DNA of 24,189 nucleotides, from contig CAZJWJ010000083.1 of assembly GCA_964549495.1 (NCBI GenBank), positions 1-24,189 on the forward strand, in the 5' to 3' direction. Below the pieces are notes generated by a model. The model saw nothing but the letters and a program-made list of their open reading frames with translations. It did no database searches and was not told where the DNA came from. A program made the translations under genes and the position numbers. Below, in pieces: positions 1 through 7,808 of this stretch. Within the stretch, counting starts at the first letter, position 1. Every line of letters begins with the position of its first letter. This DNA is from JACKBJ01 sp964549495. Lineage in GTDB: Bacteria > Chloroflexota > Anaerolineae > Epilineales > Epilineaceae.

Positions 1-55
1 CGACACAGTGGATGCAGCGGCGTCCGAATCGGGAAGGCTATTACTGGGAGAGTCC

Positions 56-1744
56 CTAGACCAGACCGTGCTCGTGGGCGTAGGCCCCGGCCGCCGTGCG
101 CGAGCCGACGTCGATCTTGGCGAAGATGTTCTGCAAGTGACGCGCCACCGTGTGCTCGCTGATGACCAGCTCCGAGGCGATCTCGCGGTTGCTGTGCCCC
201 ACGGCCACCAGACGCAGCACCTCGAGCTCGCGCTCCGTGAGGCCGTGGGCCGCCTGCTCGCCGGCCTCATCGATCCTACCGCCTTCGCGTCCTTCCACGA
301 GCGATGCGAGTCGCGCCGCGTCCAGCCTCGCGCCGAGCCGCTCGAACGCCGCTCGCGCGGCATCCAGCTCCAGCTTGGCCGAATCGAGGTCGCCTGCGGC
401 CCGGCAGGCCGCGCCGATTCTTTCGCGCACGCGGGCCGTCTCGTAGGGCGCCCCAAGGGCCTGCCATCGTTTCGCGGCGTCGCGCAGCTCGACCAGCGCC
501 TCCATGCCCTCTCCCTCGGCCAGACGGACCGCGCCGCGCGCAGAGGAAGCCATCGCCACCAGCATGTCGGTGTGATGCGCCTGTGCGATCACGGTCAGCT
601 CCTCGCTCGCGCTGCGGGCCGCCTCGAGGTCTCCCGCCCCCAGCAGGATCTCGACGTAGGCCGGCAGGAGTCGGGCACGCTCGAGCGGATTGCGGGTCTC
701 GCCGGTGACGCGTCGGATGGCGGCCTCCGCCGCGGCGACGTCGCCCTGTGCCAAGCGGAGCAGCGCCAGGCCGGGTTGCGGCTCGTGGCCCTCTCGGCCG
801 GCCTGCTCGTAGAGCGCCAGCGCATCCTCGAGCTGGCCCCGGATGCGCAGCACCTCGGCTTGCTGATAGCAGGCCCGGGCCGCGAGCCCTGGATTCCCGA
901 CCCGCTCGAAGCGGGCTCGTGCTTGCTCGGCCTCGTCCAGCGCGGCGCCCCAATCGCCGGCCAGGCACAGGATGTCGGCGCGGTACATCAGGCATTCACC
1001 GCTGAAGGCCACCAGCTCCGGCTGACCCGCGCACCAGCGGGCCAAGGCCGAAGTCCACTCCCTGGCCCGCCGCAGCACGTAGGCATCGCGACAACCCTCG
1101 ATCACGCTGCAGTACACGATGCCGGTCACCCGCGGCGAGAGCTCGTCGGCCACGATGGCCACCATGGCCTCGTCCAGGAGGCCGAGGCCCTCCTCTACTT
1201 GCCCTGCCTTGACGCGCGACAGCCCCTTGGCGTGCAGGGCCAGGGTGGCCAGGTCGCGGTCGCCGAAGCGCTGCCCGACGGCCAGCGCGCGATCCGACAG
1301 CTCCGCGGCCGCTACCCAATCGCCGCGGCCCTGGGCCTGGATCACCCGGGGTAGCATCAGGTAGCCTTGCTCGACGCAGTCCGCGCCCTCGGCTTCGATC
1401 AAGCGTCCCGCCCGGCCCAGCCATCCGCCCGCTCGGGCCATCTCGTCCCGCAGCGCGTGATGCAGCCCGAGCCAGAAGGCGCAGCGGATGGCCGGCCGCG
1501 CCTGCCCGGCGTTGAGGTGGGCGCGATGGGCCCGCTCGAGCGCCGCCGAGTAGCCGTCGTCGTGGCCGGCCATGTAGGATGCGATCGCCAGCTGCTCGAG
1601 GTCTGCCGGCGAGAGCGATGCTCGAGCGTCCTCATCCGCTCGAGAATAGGCGATCCGGGCGCGATCCCATTCGCGTTCGGCATAGGCGGCTCGAGCTTCC
1701 TGCAGCGATGGATCTCGATCCGGGCCCGAAACATCTCCCTTCAT
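56..1744 (-). CDS. TPR-containing LuxR-family transcriptional regulator
   Basis: Encodes about 562 residues. The C-terminal ~60 residues are a typical LuxR/FixJ DNA-binding helix-turn-helix, with LTERELEVLRLVA, then SNREIASELVISEHTV and the recognition-helix region HLQNIFAKI. The rest is Ala/Leu/Arg-rich helical sequence that reads as repeated TPR-like pairs (for example around ALDEAEQARARFERVG and ALALYEQAGREG). There is no Walker A motif, so it is not a full MalT/LAL-type ATPase regulator. The ATG at 1744 is chosen because GAGGGA lies 7 nt upstream. The frame stays open much further upstream, but that part overlaps the Uma2 gene and reads as low-complexity Arg/Ser sequence. It follows Uma2 by about 60 bp on the same strand. 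It probably activates or represses transcription in response to a protein or ligand bound by the TPR region; the target is unknown. Confidence 0.85.
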   Translation of the reverse strand: MKGDVSGPDRDPSLQEARAAYAEREWDRARIAYSRADEDARASLSPADLEQLAIASYMAGHDDGYSAALERAHRAHLNAGQARPAIRCAFWLGLHHALRDEMARAGGWLGRAGRLIEAEGADCVEQGYLMLPRVIQAQGRGDWVAAAELSDRALAVGQRFGDRDLATLALHAKGLSRVKAGQVEEGLGLLDEAMVAIVADELSPRVTGIVYCSVIEGCRDAYVLRRAREWTSALARWCAGQPELVAFSGECLMYRADILCLAGDWGAALDEAEQARARFERVGNPGLAARACYQQAEVLRIRGQLEDALALYEQAGREGHEPQPGLALLRLAQGDVAAAEAAIRRVTGETRNPLERARLLPAYVEILLGAGDLEAARSASEELTVIAQAHHTDMLVAMASSARGAVRLAEGEGMEALVELRDAAKRWQALGAPYETARVRERIGAACRAAGDLDSAKLELDAARAAFERLGARLDAARLASLVEGREGGRIDEAGEQAAHGLTERELEVLRLVAVGHSNREIASELVISEHTVARHLQNIFAKIDVGSRTAAGAYAHEHGLV

Positions 1745-1805
1745 CTCGGTGTCCCTCGGAGCGGTCGGTGGTCCGGACTGCCACCGTCGAAATCCATCGG
1801 CCCGA

Positions 1806-2540
1806 TCAATCCTGGTTCGATGAAGCGGATCGGCGCTGGAGCTCGGCGACGAATTCCGCATGTTCGCTGGAGGCCAATCCCGCCGCCACCGCCGCGCGCA
1901 GCCGACGCTTGTCGTAATCCCAGAAGGCGGCCGGATCGAGCCACAGGCCGGGCAGCACGCGGCTGCGGATCCGGCCCTCCGCGTCCGCCGGGATGGGGCG
2001 GTAGAGGCCACCGTCCAGCGCGAACCAATGCGTCTCGCGCTCGTAGGCGGTCAGGACCAGGTACTCCGGGATGCCCGAGCGCCGGTAGGCTTCGGCCTTG
2101 GCGCCCAAATCGTAGGCCACGCTGGACGCGGCCACCTCGACGACCAGCTCGGGCCGGCCCTCGAGCATCTCCGCGTCGCGGGCCTCGCGCACCTGTCCGC
2201 CACACTCCGGCGACAGCCGGACCATCGCGTCGGGCTGCACCTCGTTGGCACCGTCCAAGCGGAGGCTGACGTTGTCGTCGATGAGGATGCCCGGGGTGGC
2301 GTCCTCGTAATAGAAGAGCCACTTGAAGACCCGGGCGTGGGGCACGCTGTGCGATGGGCCGGCCGGTGATGACACGTAGACCACTCCGTCGATCAGCTCC
2401 GCCCGCTTGATCTCCGGATGGGCCGTGTAGCGCGCCTCGAACTCGTCGCGCGACAAGCGGTCTCCGTTCTCGAGCGGGGGAGCGCTCGGGGTGGCTTGCA
2501 TCTGCTCTTGTCTTCGGCCCGTCTGGATCGCCAAGGTCAT
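1806..2540 (-). CDS. Uma2 family endonuclease (DUF820), full-length copy
   Basis: A 244-residue protein with the Uma2/DUF820 layout: an N-terminal FEARYTAHPEIKRAELIDGV segment, then the PD-(D/E)XK-like core with VQPDAMVRL, PELVVEVAASS, a Lys/Tyr region (KAEAYRRSGIPEYLVL) and the C-terminal LPGLWLDPAAFW. Members are predicted restriction-like nucleases, often present in many copies in Cyanobacteria and Chloroflexota; their biological role is not settled. The ATG at 2540 has GAGG 7 nt upstream. A shared promoter-like block lies about 70 nt upstream (2614-2645). A paralogue at 5475-6107 is similar along its length but lacks part of the core. This copy keeps all the expected motifs and is probably the active one. 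Confidence 0.88.
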   Translation of the reverse strand: MTLAIQTGRRQEQMQATPSAPPLENGDRLSRDEFEARYTAHPEIKRAELIDGVVYVSSPAGPSHSVPHARVFKWLFYYEDATPGILIDDNVSLRLDGANEVQPDAMVRLSPECGGQVREARDAEMLEGRPELVVEVAASSVAYDLGAKAEAYRRSGIPEYLVLTAYERETHWFALDGGLYRPIPADAEGRIRSRVLPGLWLDPAAFWDYDKRRLRAAVAAGLASSEHAEFVAELQRRSASSNQD

Positions 2541-2613
2541 GCCGACACCTCGCTTGCCCTGCGGAAGAGCCCGGCCCGCGCGGCCGGGACCGGCCAGGGC
2601 GATGACGCTGTCC

Positions 2614-2645
2614 AGTATATCAGAGCGCCGTTGCGCGCCCGTCCC
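2614..2645 (-). promoter_or_regulatory. Promoter-like block upstream of full-length Uma2 gene
   Basis: Read on the minus strand, this block ends in TGATATACT, an extended -10 (TGn-TATACT), with a conserved GGGACG 20 nt upstream of the TATACT hexamer. The same 32-bp block recurs before the other Uma2 gene (6196-6227) with 26 of 32 positions identical by eye. Conservation of both spacing and the -10 in otherwise diverged upstream DNA supports a promoter or operator. The -35 is weak. Confidence 0.5.
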
Positions 2646-2673
2646 GTGGTTCCGCCCCGACCTTCGGCGAGGT

Positions 2674-2704
2674 GGCAGATCTCAAGTTGAACTTGAAATC
2701 TGCC
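2674..2704. repeat. 31-bp near-perfect palindrome overlapping the modC stop codon
   Basis: The plus strand runs from GGCAGAT through TCAAGTT, a central G, and back through AACTTGA to ATCTGCC. The 15-bp arms have one mismatch. The last five codons and the TGA of modC lie inside it. There is no T-tract on either side, so it is not a classical intrinsic terminator. It could act as a bidirectional 3' hairpin, a dispersed REP-like element or an operator. Confidence 0.6.
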
Positions 2705-3818
2705 CCTGCTTGGATTCGACGGCTACCGTTCCGTCATCCTCAGCCAGCCCGATGTCGGTGGCCTTGAGCGCCAGCCAGATCGGCCGGCCCTCGGCCAGGT
2801 CCAGAGCGCGGGCCGCCTCCGGCGTGATCTCGACCGTAAGCGCCAGCGGAGGGCCGGTGAGCAGGCGCAAGCGGTCGCCTAGGGGCTCGATTTGGCGGAT
2901 GGTGGTCCGCCAGGCATTCCGCTGGCTGCTGCCCTCGGGTCGCCGGCGATGCAAGGAGATGGCGGTCGGGCGGATGGTGACCAGGACCGGGCCAGTCAGC
3001 TGACGATCGGCGATCTGCAGGGCATGGCCGTCGACCGTCACCACGCCCTCCGCGGACTGTCCGACCAACAGGTTGGCGCCGGCCAATTCGGCCGCGTAAC
3101 GGCTGCGCGGGCGAAGGCGGATCTCCTCGGCGCTGCCCGACTGGACCAGACGGCCTTCCTCGAGGATGTGGATCTCGTCGGCCAGCAGGAAGGCCTCGGT
3201 CGGGTCGTGGGTGATCAATAGGCGCGGACCTTCGAAATCGGCCAGGTGCTCGGACAGGAGGGTCCGCAGGCGCGCGCGGCCTCCAACGTCCAGGGCCGAC
3301 AGCGGCTCGTCGAGCAGGAGCAGCCCCGGCTCGCTGGCCAGCGAGCGCGCCAGGGCCACCCGCTGAGCCTGTCCGCCGGAGAGCTGGCGAGGCTTGCGCG
3401 CCGCCAGGTCCTCGATGGACAGGTGTCGCAGCCAGCCCATGGCCCGGTCCCGTGCCGCCCGCCGGCCCAGTTCCGGCCGGCAGCGCGGCCCGAAGGCCAC
3501 GTTCTCCAGCACGCTCAGATGCGGGAAGAGCAGCGCGTCCTGATAGACCACGCCGATCTCGCGCTGCTCCGGCGGGACGAAGATCGCCGCATCCGGATCG
3601 TCCAGCGTTCGGCCGCCCAGCACGATCCGACCGGAATCGATCGGCAGATGGCCGGCCAGGGCCTGGACCAGGGTCGACTTGCCGGCCCCGTTGGGCCCGA
3701 GCAGAGCTGCCGTCCGGCCCGGCGCGATCTCCAGCTCGAGCTCCAGCGCGAAGCTCGGCGAGCGGCGCAGGAAGAGGTCGATCTCCAGGCCGGGCCGGCT
3801 CGAGGCAGGCTGGCTCAC
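2682..3818 (-). CDS. modC: Molybdate ABC transporter ATP-binding protein ModC
   Basis: A 378-residue ATPase that powers molybdate (possibly tungstate) import. Walker A is GPNGAGKST (about residues 41-49), the Q-loop is in VGVVYQDALLFPHLSV, the signature is LSGGQAQRVALARSLA, Walker B is LLLLDEPLSALD and the H-loop is LLITHD. A C-terminal TOBE (molybdate-binding) domain begins around GANLLVGQ and continues through LVTIRPTAISL and EPLGDRLRLLTG. The start is a GTG at 3818 whose last two bases open the modB stop (GTGA overlap), the usual translational coupling in this operon. The same frame is open far upstream through modB, but that sequence is a shadow of modB. The last codons (ISSST, stop) are supplied by a palindrome. 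Confidence 0.93.
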   Translation of the reverse strand: MSQPASSRPGLEIDLFLRRSPSFALELELEIAPGRTAALLGPNGAGKSTLVQALAGHLPIDSGRIVLGGRTLDDPDAAIFVPPEQREIGVVYQDALLFPHLSVLENVAFGPRCRPELGRRAARDRAMGWLRHLSIEDLAARKPRQLSGGQAQRVALARSLASEPGLLLLDEPLSALDVGGRARLRTLLSEHLADFEGPRLLITHDPTEAFLLADEIHILEEGRLVQSGSAEEIRLRPRSRYAAELAGANLLVGQSAEGVVTVDGHALQIADRQLTGPVLVTIRPTAISLHRRRPEGSSQRNAWRTTIRQIEPLGDRLRLLTGPPLALTVEITPEAARALDLAEGRPIWLALKATDIGLAEDDGTVAVESKQGQISSST

Positions 3819-4660
3819 GACACCCCCCACCAGCGATCCCGCAAGGCCAGGATCACGCCCAGCGAGACCAGCACCATCAGCAGGCTCAGCGCCACCGCCG
3901 CGTCGCGATCGCTCTCCAGGGCCACGTAGACCGCCAAGGGCAGGGTCTGGCTGCGGCCCGGCAGGTTGCCGGCAAAGGTGATGGTGGCGCCGAACTCGCC
4001 GAAGGCCCGCGCCCAGGTCAGGACCAGGCCCGAGGCCAGCGAGGGGGCGATCAGCGGCAGGGTGATGCGGCGCAGCACCGTCCAGCGGCCGGCCCCCAAG
4101 CTGGCCGCGGCGGCCTCGTAGCGGCCATCGAGGTTCCGCAGCGCCCCCTCGGCGGTGAGCACCAGGAAGGGCATGGCCACGAAGCTGTTGGCCAGGATCA
4201 CGCCCCAGATCGAGAAGGGCAGCACTAGACCGGTGGCCGCGTGCAAGGGTTCGCCCAGCCAGCCGCGCCGGCCCAGGGTGAAGAGCAGCGCCGCGCCGCC
4301 CACCACCGGCGGCAGCACCAAGGGCAGGGTGACCAGGCCTCGGATCAGCCGCCGGCCGGGCAGCCGGCTGCGGGCCAGGATCAGCGCCAAGGGCAAGCCG
4401 ACCAATGTGGCGACCAAGGTCGCGGCCAAGGAGCTGATCATCGACAGCCGAAGGGCGTCGAGCACCAAGGGGCGCGTCAGGATCACAACGAGCTCGAGCC
4501 AAGGTGTGCGGGCAACCAGTCCGACCAAGGGCAGCACCAAGAGCGCCAGGCCCAGTCCGCCCAAGATCAGGATGGCCGACGGCGGCCGGCCCGGCCCGGC
4601 CCGGCGGTCCCTCGCCTCCCGCTGCGCACCCGATCGGGTCAAGGCGTCTCGAAGCCCCAC
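3815..4660 (-). CDS. modB: Molybdate ABC transporter permease ModB
   Basis: A 281-residue inner-membrane permease with about six hydrophobic helices, starting with ILILGGLGLALLVLPLVGLV. It carries the permease coupling (EAA) loop as EAAAASLGAGRWTVLRRITLP, followed by ARAFGEFGATITFAGN, a stretch characteristic of ModB. It forms the channel that accepts molybdate from ModA and is energised by ModC. The ATG at 4660 lies 22 nt inside the end of modA, and its TGA overlaps the GTG of modC, so the three genes are translationally coupled. The N-terminal ~25 residues are polar and Arg-rich, as expected for a cytoplasmic start. Confidence 0.93.
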   Translation of the reverse strand: MGLRDALTRSGAQREARDRRAGPGRPPSAILILGGLGLALLVLPLVGLVARTPWLELVVILTRPLVLDALRLSMISSLAATLVATLVGLPLALILARSRLPGRRLIRGLVTLPLVLPPVVGGAALLFTLGRRGWLGEPLHAATGLVLPFSIWGVILANSFVAMPFLVLTAEGALRNLDGRYEAAAASLGAGRWTVLRRITLPLIAPSLASGLVLTWARAFGEFGATITFAGNLPGRSQTLPLAVYVALESDRDAAVALSLLMVLVSLGVILALRDRWWGVS

Positions 4661-5412
4661 GATTCCAGGATGGCGGCCCCCGCGGGCCCGGTCACGAAGT
4701 CGACGAAGGCAGCGGCCGCCTCCGCATTGGGTGCGCCAGCCAGGACCGCGATCGGGTAGTCGGCCACCACGTTCTGCGAATCCGGGATCTCGATGCCGTC
4801 CGCCCGACCTTCGGCAGCCGTCAGGTCGGTGACGTAGGTGATGCCGGCATCCAGCTCGCCGACCTCGATCTTGGTCAGCAGCGCCCGCACGTCGGGCTCT
4901 TCGGTATCCAGCGATGGCTGCACGCCGGCCTTGGCCAGGGCCTGTCGCGCGAAGTCGCCACAGGGCACCGGCATGGCGCAGAGGCCGATCAAGAGCTCGG
5001 GGCGCGCAAAATCGCTCAGGCCCGTGACGCCGGCCGGGTTGCCGGCCGGCACCGCGATCCGCAGCCGGTTGCGCGCGAAGATGCGCGGCTCACCGGCCAG
5101 CGCTCCGGCCGCCGCCACCTGCTCCATGTTGGCCAGGTTGGCCGAAGCGAAGACATCCACCGGCGCGCCGCCCAGGATCTGCTCGCGCAGGGCCGAGCTG
5201 CCGGCCAGGTTCAGCTGCACATCGAGGTCCGACCGCCCTGCTTCGAAGGCCGCCTCGATCTCGCCGAAGGCATCGGCCAGCGAAGCTGCCGCGGAGACAC
5301 GCAGCTCGTCACGAGCCGTCGACTGGCTAGCGCAGCTCACCAGCAGGAGCGCGACCAGGACTCCGGCTGCGACCGGTCGGAACCTACCGTTCGGAAGAAG
5401 GACGTTGATCAT
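4639..5412 (-). CDS. modA: Molybdate ABC transporter substrate-binding lipoprotein ModA
   Basis: A 257-residue extracytoplasmic binding protein. The N-terminus is a lipoprotein signal: hydrophobic AAGVLVALLLVSC with the acylated Cys in the VSC lipobox, followed by a Ser/Thr/Gln-rich spacer. Family motifs include VSAAASLADAF, LAGSSALREQILGGAPVDVF, the LCAMPVPCG segment and a KIEVGELDAGITYVTD stretch close to the oxyanion site. It should bind molybdate (tungstate is hard to exclude) and deliver it to ModB. The ATG at 5412 follows a GAGGGGG that is rather far (13 nt) upstream. The gene lies about 60 bp downstream of a Uma2 gene on the same strand, so the promoter may be shared with that gene. 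Confidence 0.93.
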   Translation of the reverse strand: MINVLLPNGRFRPVAAGVLVALLLVSCASQSTARDELRVSAAASLADAFGEIEAAFEAGRSDLDVQLNLAGSSALREQILGGAPVDVFASANLANMEQVAAAGALAGEPRIFARNRLRIAVPAGNPAGVTGLSDFARPELLIGLCAMPVPCGDFARQALAKAGVQPSLDTEEPDVRALLTKIEVGELDAGITYVTDLTAAEGRADGIEIPDSQNVVADYPIAVLAGAPNAEAAAAFVDFVTGPAGAAILESWGFETP

Positions 5413-5474
5413 CGCAAAGACCGAACCCCCTCACTGCGTGGATCCAGGTCGATCGCGAGAGCGGACATGCGCGA

Positions 5475-6107
5475 TCAGCTCCGGCGCTCGTCGCCCTGGG
5501 CCCGCCGGCGGAGCTCGTCGACGAAGCGAGCATGCTCGGGCGTCGCGAGGCCTTCCCGGACGGTGGTGGCCACCGCCGACAGGTCCTCCTTCCAGAAGGC
5601 CCCCGGATCGAGCCAGAGCCCCGGGAAGACGCGGCTAGGCAGGCGCCCGCTGCCGTCGGCCAGGATCTCGCGCTTCTCGCGCAGGTCGATGCTCGCGCTG
5701 GAAGCCGCCACCTCGACGACCAGCTCCGGAGCGCCCTCCAGTAGGCCTTCGGACGAGAGTCGGCTGCGCCCGCCAAGCCCCGGGGCAATGCGCAGCGAGG
5801 CATCCGGCTGGACGACGTTCCACGCGTCCAAGCGCAGCGAGATGTTGTCGCTGGGCCGCAGCCCGGGTGTCGCGGCGGCGTAGATGAAGAGCCAACCCAT
5901 GGCATGGGCATGCGGGTCGGCATGCTGGGCCCCGACCGGCGGTGACACGAAGACCACTCCCTCGATGAGCTCGGCTCGCTCGATCTCGGGATGTGCCCGG
6001 TACCGGTCCTCGAATTCCGGACCGGACAGGCGATCTCCGCTCTCGAGCGTCGCGACGGGGGTGGCCTTCGTCGTCGGCATGCGATGGTCGTGACCGGACA
6101 TGGTCAT
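5475..6107 (-). CDS. Uma2 family protein with internal core deletion (probably inactive)
   Basis: About 210 residues, clearly paralogous to the Uma2 gene at 1806-2540: it shares LESGDRLS-type, ERAELIEGVVFVSPP, PELVVEVAASS and VFPGLWLDPGAFW segments. After DLREKREIL it jumps directly to ADGSGRLPSRV, skipping about 32 residues that in the other copy contain the Tyr of the Lys/Tyr motif and the IPEYLVLTAYERETHWFAL beta-strand region. That removes part of the predicted nuclease core, so activity is doubtful. The ATG at 6107 is chosen because AGAGGA lies about 9 nt upstream; the frame is open further up but crosses the promoter block. It may be a decaying gene or a protein with an altered role. 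Confidence 0.8.
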   Translation of the reverse strand: MTMSGHDHRMPTTKATPVATLESGDRLSGPEFEDRYRAHPEIERAELIEGVVFVSPPVGAQHADPHAHAMGWLFIYAAATPGLRPSDNISLRLDAWNVVQPDASLRIAPGLGGRSRLSSEGLLEGAPELVVEVAASSASIDLREKREILADGSGRLPSRVFPGLWLDPGAFWKEDLSAVATTVREGLATPEHARFVDELRRRAQGDERRS

Positions 6108-6195
6108 CTCGACTCGTCCTCTGCGGCTCCTGAGGGAGGCGCTTGGGTGCTCGTTGATCCGCGAGCAATCCGTCGTCGCTCTGCGGCGGTAGACG

Positions 6196-6227
6196 AGTAT
6201 ATCAGAGACGCGTTGCCCCACCGTCCC
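6196..6227 (-). promoter_or_regulatory. Promoter-like block upstream of truncated Uma2 gene and mod operon
   Basis: On the minus strand it contains GGGACGG, then GGGCAACG, then an extended -10 TGATATACT about 90 nt before the Uma2 start. It is the counterpart of the block at 2614-2645, with identical element spacing. No other good promoter was seen before modA, so it could drive the Uma2-modABC transcript. Confidence 0.5.
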
Positions 6228-6404
6228 GCTGCGCCTGCTGTGACGATCGCCGGGAATGCGAGAATGCATCAGCCTGTCAGTGCGGGAGAGCTGAATGCGT
6301 TATGCTAGTACACCGTCAGCGAAGTGAACCAGGATGCGTCCAGCCAAAGTAGTGCCACTTGCCATGGCCCACCGAAGTCGTCGAAGATCGAGAGGAGAAG
6401 CACC

Positions 6405-7808
6405 ATGTTCCCGACGCCGAGCTCGCTTCCGCTTCCCAACCGAATCCAGGCCGGGCTGCTGCTGATCGGCCTGATGTTGACCGCGGCTGCGGCGACGGCG
6501 CAGCCGACCCGGGCCCAGGAGCCGCCGGAGCAGATTCCCTGCAGCCCCAGCTTCTCGCGCTCGATGATGCCGCTGACCGTCGAGCAAGGCGGCACGGCCG
6601 ACGTGGCGGTGCACATCGACTACGACTGCCGGCAGCGCAGCCAGCAGACCATCATCAACGTGATGCTGGTGATCAACTCGGCCGTGCCGGACGACTTCAA
6701 CAACGTGGCGGGGCTGGAGCGGCAGCTGCGGGCGGGCCTCGGCGGCATCATCAACCTCCTGCCCTGGGAGAACGGTTCGCGCATGGGCCTGGTGCTCTTC
6801 GATGACGATGCCCTGGTTCGTTCGACCCTGCGCTCCGATCCCGGCGGCACGGGTGGGCATCGGCAGGCACTTTCTCAGCTGGCGCAGAACTTTCAGCTCG
6901 GCACGGGCAGCGCGGCCGGCTTCGACCAAGCCATCTCGTTGGCTTACCGTCAGCTGCCGGTCTTGCAGGAAGGCGAGGTCAACGCCATCGTGGCCTTTCA
7001 CGCCGGCCCGAACGACCTGACGGTCGGCAACTGGTGCCGGCAAGCCGACCGGGTGGGCGTGACGATCACCGGCGTGCAGGTGGCCTCCGGTGGCGGCTTG
7101 ATGGGGCCATGCATGAACGCCGGCCTGCGGACCGTGCCCGACGACGGCACGGATCTGGACACGGCTTTCGAGGACATCGGCAACGCGCTCTTCCGGGGCG
7201 ACACCATCGACCAGGTTCTGATCACCGATGCCATGCGCGGTCAGTACATCGACTACGTTCAGGGCTCCAGCAACCTGGTCGAGCCGACCAATCCCTTCGC
7301 CCAGGACTACGAATGGGAGCTGCCCGGTGGCAACAACCCGCCCGGCGGGCGAACCCTCACCTATCAGATCCGTATCCTGGACGACGACCCGGGCCTGGCG
7401 CCCGATCAGCTCGAGCTCTCCTTGGAGGCCAGGGCCTTCATCATCTACGCCAGCGGTAGCCAGCAGGACTTCGACCTCCACCTGCCACGGGTTTGCTTGG
7501 CCCGGTCGGGCATGCTGGCCGAGGACTGCGGCAGCTTCGAGACCCCCACGCCCACCCCCTCGGCCACGCTCGACCTGCCGACGCAGCCGCCGACCGAGAC
7601 CTCGACGCCCGGGCCGGCCACCGAGACGCCGGTCGCGACCGTGACCCCGACCCCGAGCGCCACCTTGCCCGGACCGACCGCGACGCCCACGATCCACGCC
7701 ACGACGACCGCCCCCGTCACCGAGCCCCCGACGGCCACCGACCCGCCGCACTCGTGGTCCATCCACCTACCGCTCTTGCTGGGGGATGCCGAGCCGGCGA
7801 TGCCCTAG
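6405..7808 (+). CDS. Secreted protein with degenerate von Willebrand A-like domain and LP-type C-terminal tail
   Basis: A 467-residue exported protein. Residues about 15-38 form a signal peptide (AGLLLIGLMLTAAAATA then AQP/AQE). Residues ~83-265 read as a vWA fold: INVMLVINSAVPDD, RMGLVLFDDDALV, a GTGSAAGFDQAI segment and NAIVAFHAGPND. The MIDAS metal residues are not conserved: DxSxS is replaced by INSAV and the later Asp-Gly by HAGPND. Residues ~266-365 resemble the DUF11/adhesin-like segment that often follows such domains (DYVQGSSN, RTLTYQIRIL). A Pro/Thr-rich linker (~380-450) leads to a tail IHLPLLLGDAE. The ATG at 6405 has AGGAG about 8 nt upstream; the frame is open for 27 codons before it. 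The role is probably cell-surface binding; the ligand is unknown. Confidence 0.75.
   Translation: MFPTPSSLPLPNRIQAGLLLIGLMLTAAAATAQPTRAQEPPEQIPCSPSFSRSMMPLTVEQGGTADVAVHIDYDCRQRSQQTIINVMLVINSAVPDDFNNVAGLERQLRAGLGGIINLLPWENGSRMGLVLFDDDALVRSTLRSDPGGTGGHRQALSQLAQNFQLGTGSAAGFDQAISLAYRQLPVLQEGEVNAIVAFHAGPNDLTVGNWCRQADRVGVTITGVQVASGGGLMGPCMNAGLRTVPDDGTDLDTAFEDIGNALFRGDTIDQVLITDAMRGQYIDYVQGSSNLVEPTNPFAQDYEWELPGGNNPPGGRTLTYQIRILDDDPGLAPDQLELSLEARAFIIYASGSQQDFDLHLPRVCLARSGMLAEDCGSFETPTPTPSATLDLPTQPPTETSTPGPATETPVATVTPTPSATLPGPTATPTIHATTTAPVTEPPTATDPPHSWSIHLPLLLGDAEPAMP

Noticed and set aside
8..1354. Long plus-strand ORF over the LuxR-type regulator
   Set aside because: It is the antisense shadow of the regulator; the protein is low-complexity Arg/Gly/Ala/Leu with no motif, and the minus strand has a clear LuxR HTH.
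5451..5476. Short inverted repeat GATCGCG/CGCGATC between the Uma2 gene and modA
   Set aside because: Only 7-bp arms in G/C-rich DNA with a 12-nt loop and no T-tract; expected by chance and unlike a known molybdate-regulator site.
6300..7766. 488-residue minus-strand ORF over the vWA-like gene
   Set aside because: Gly/Arg/Val/His-rich composition typical of a G/C-rich shadow frame; the plus strand has a ribosome site, signal peptide and recognisable domain pattern.
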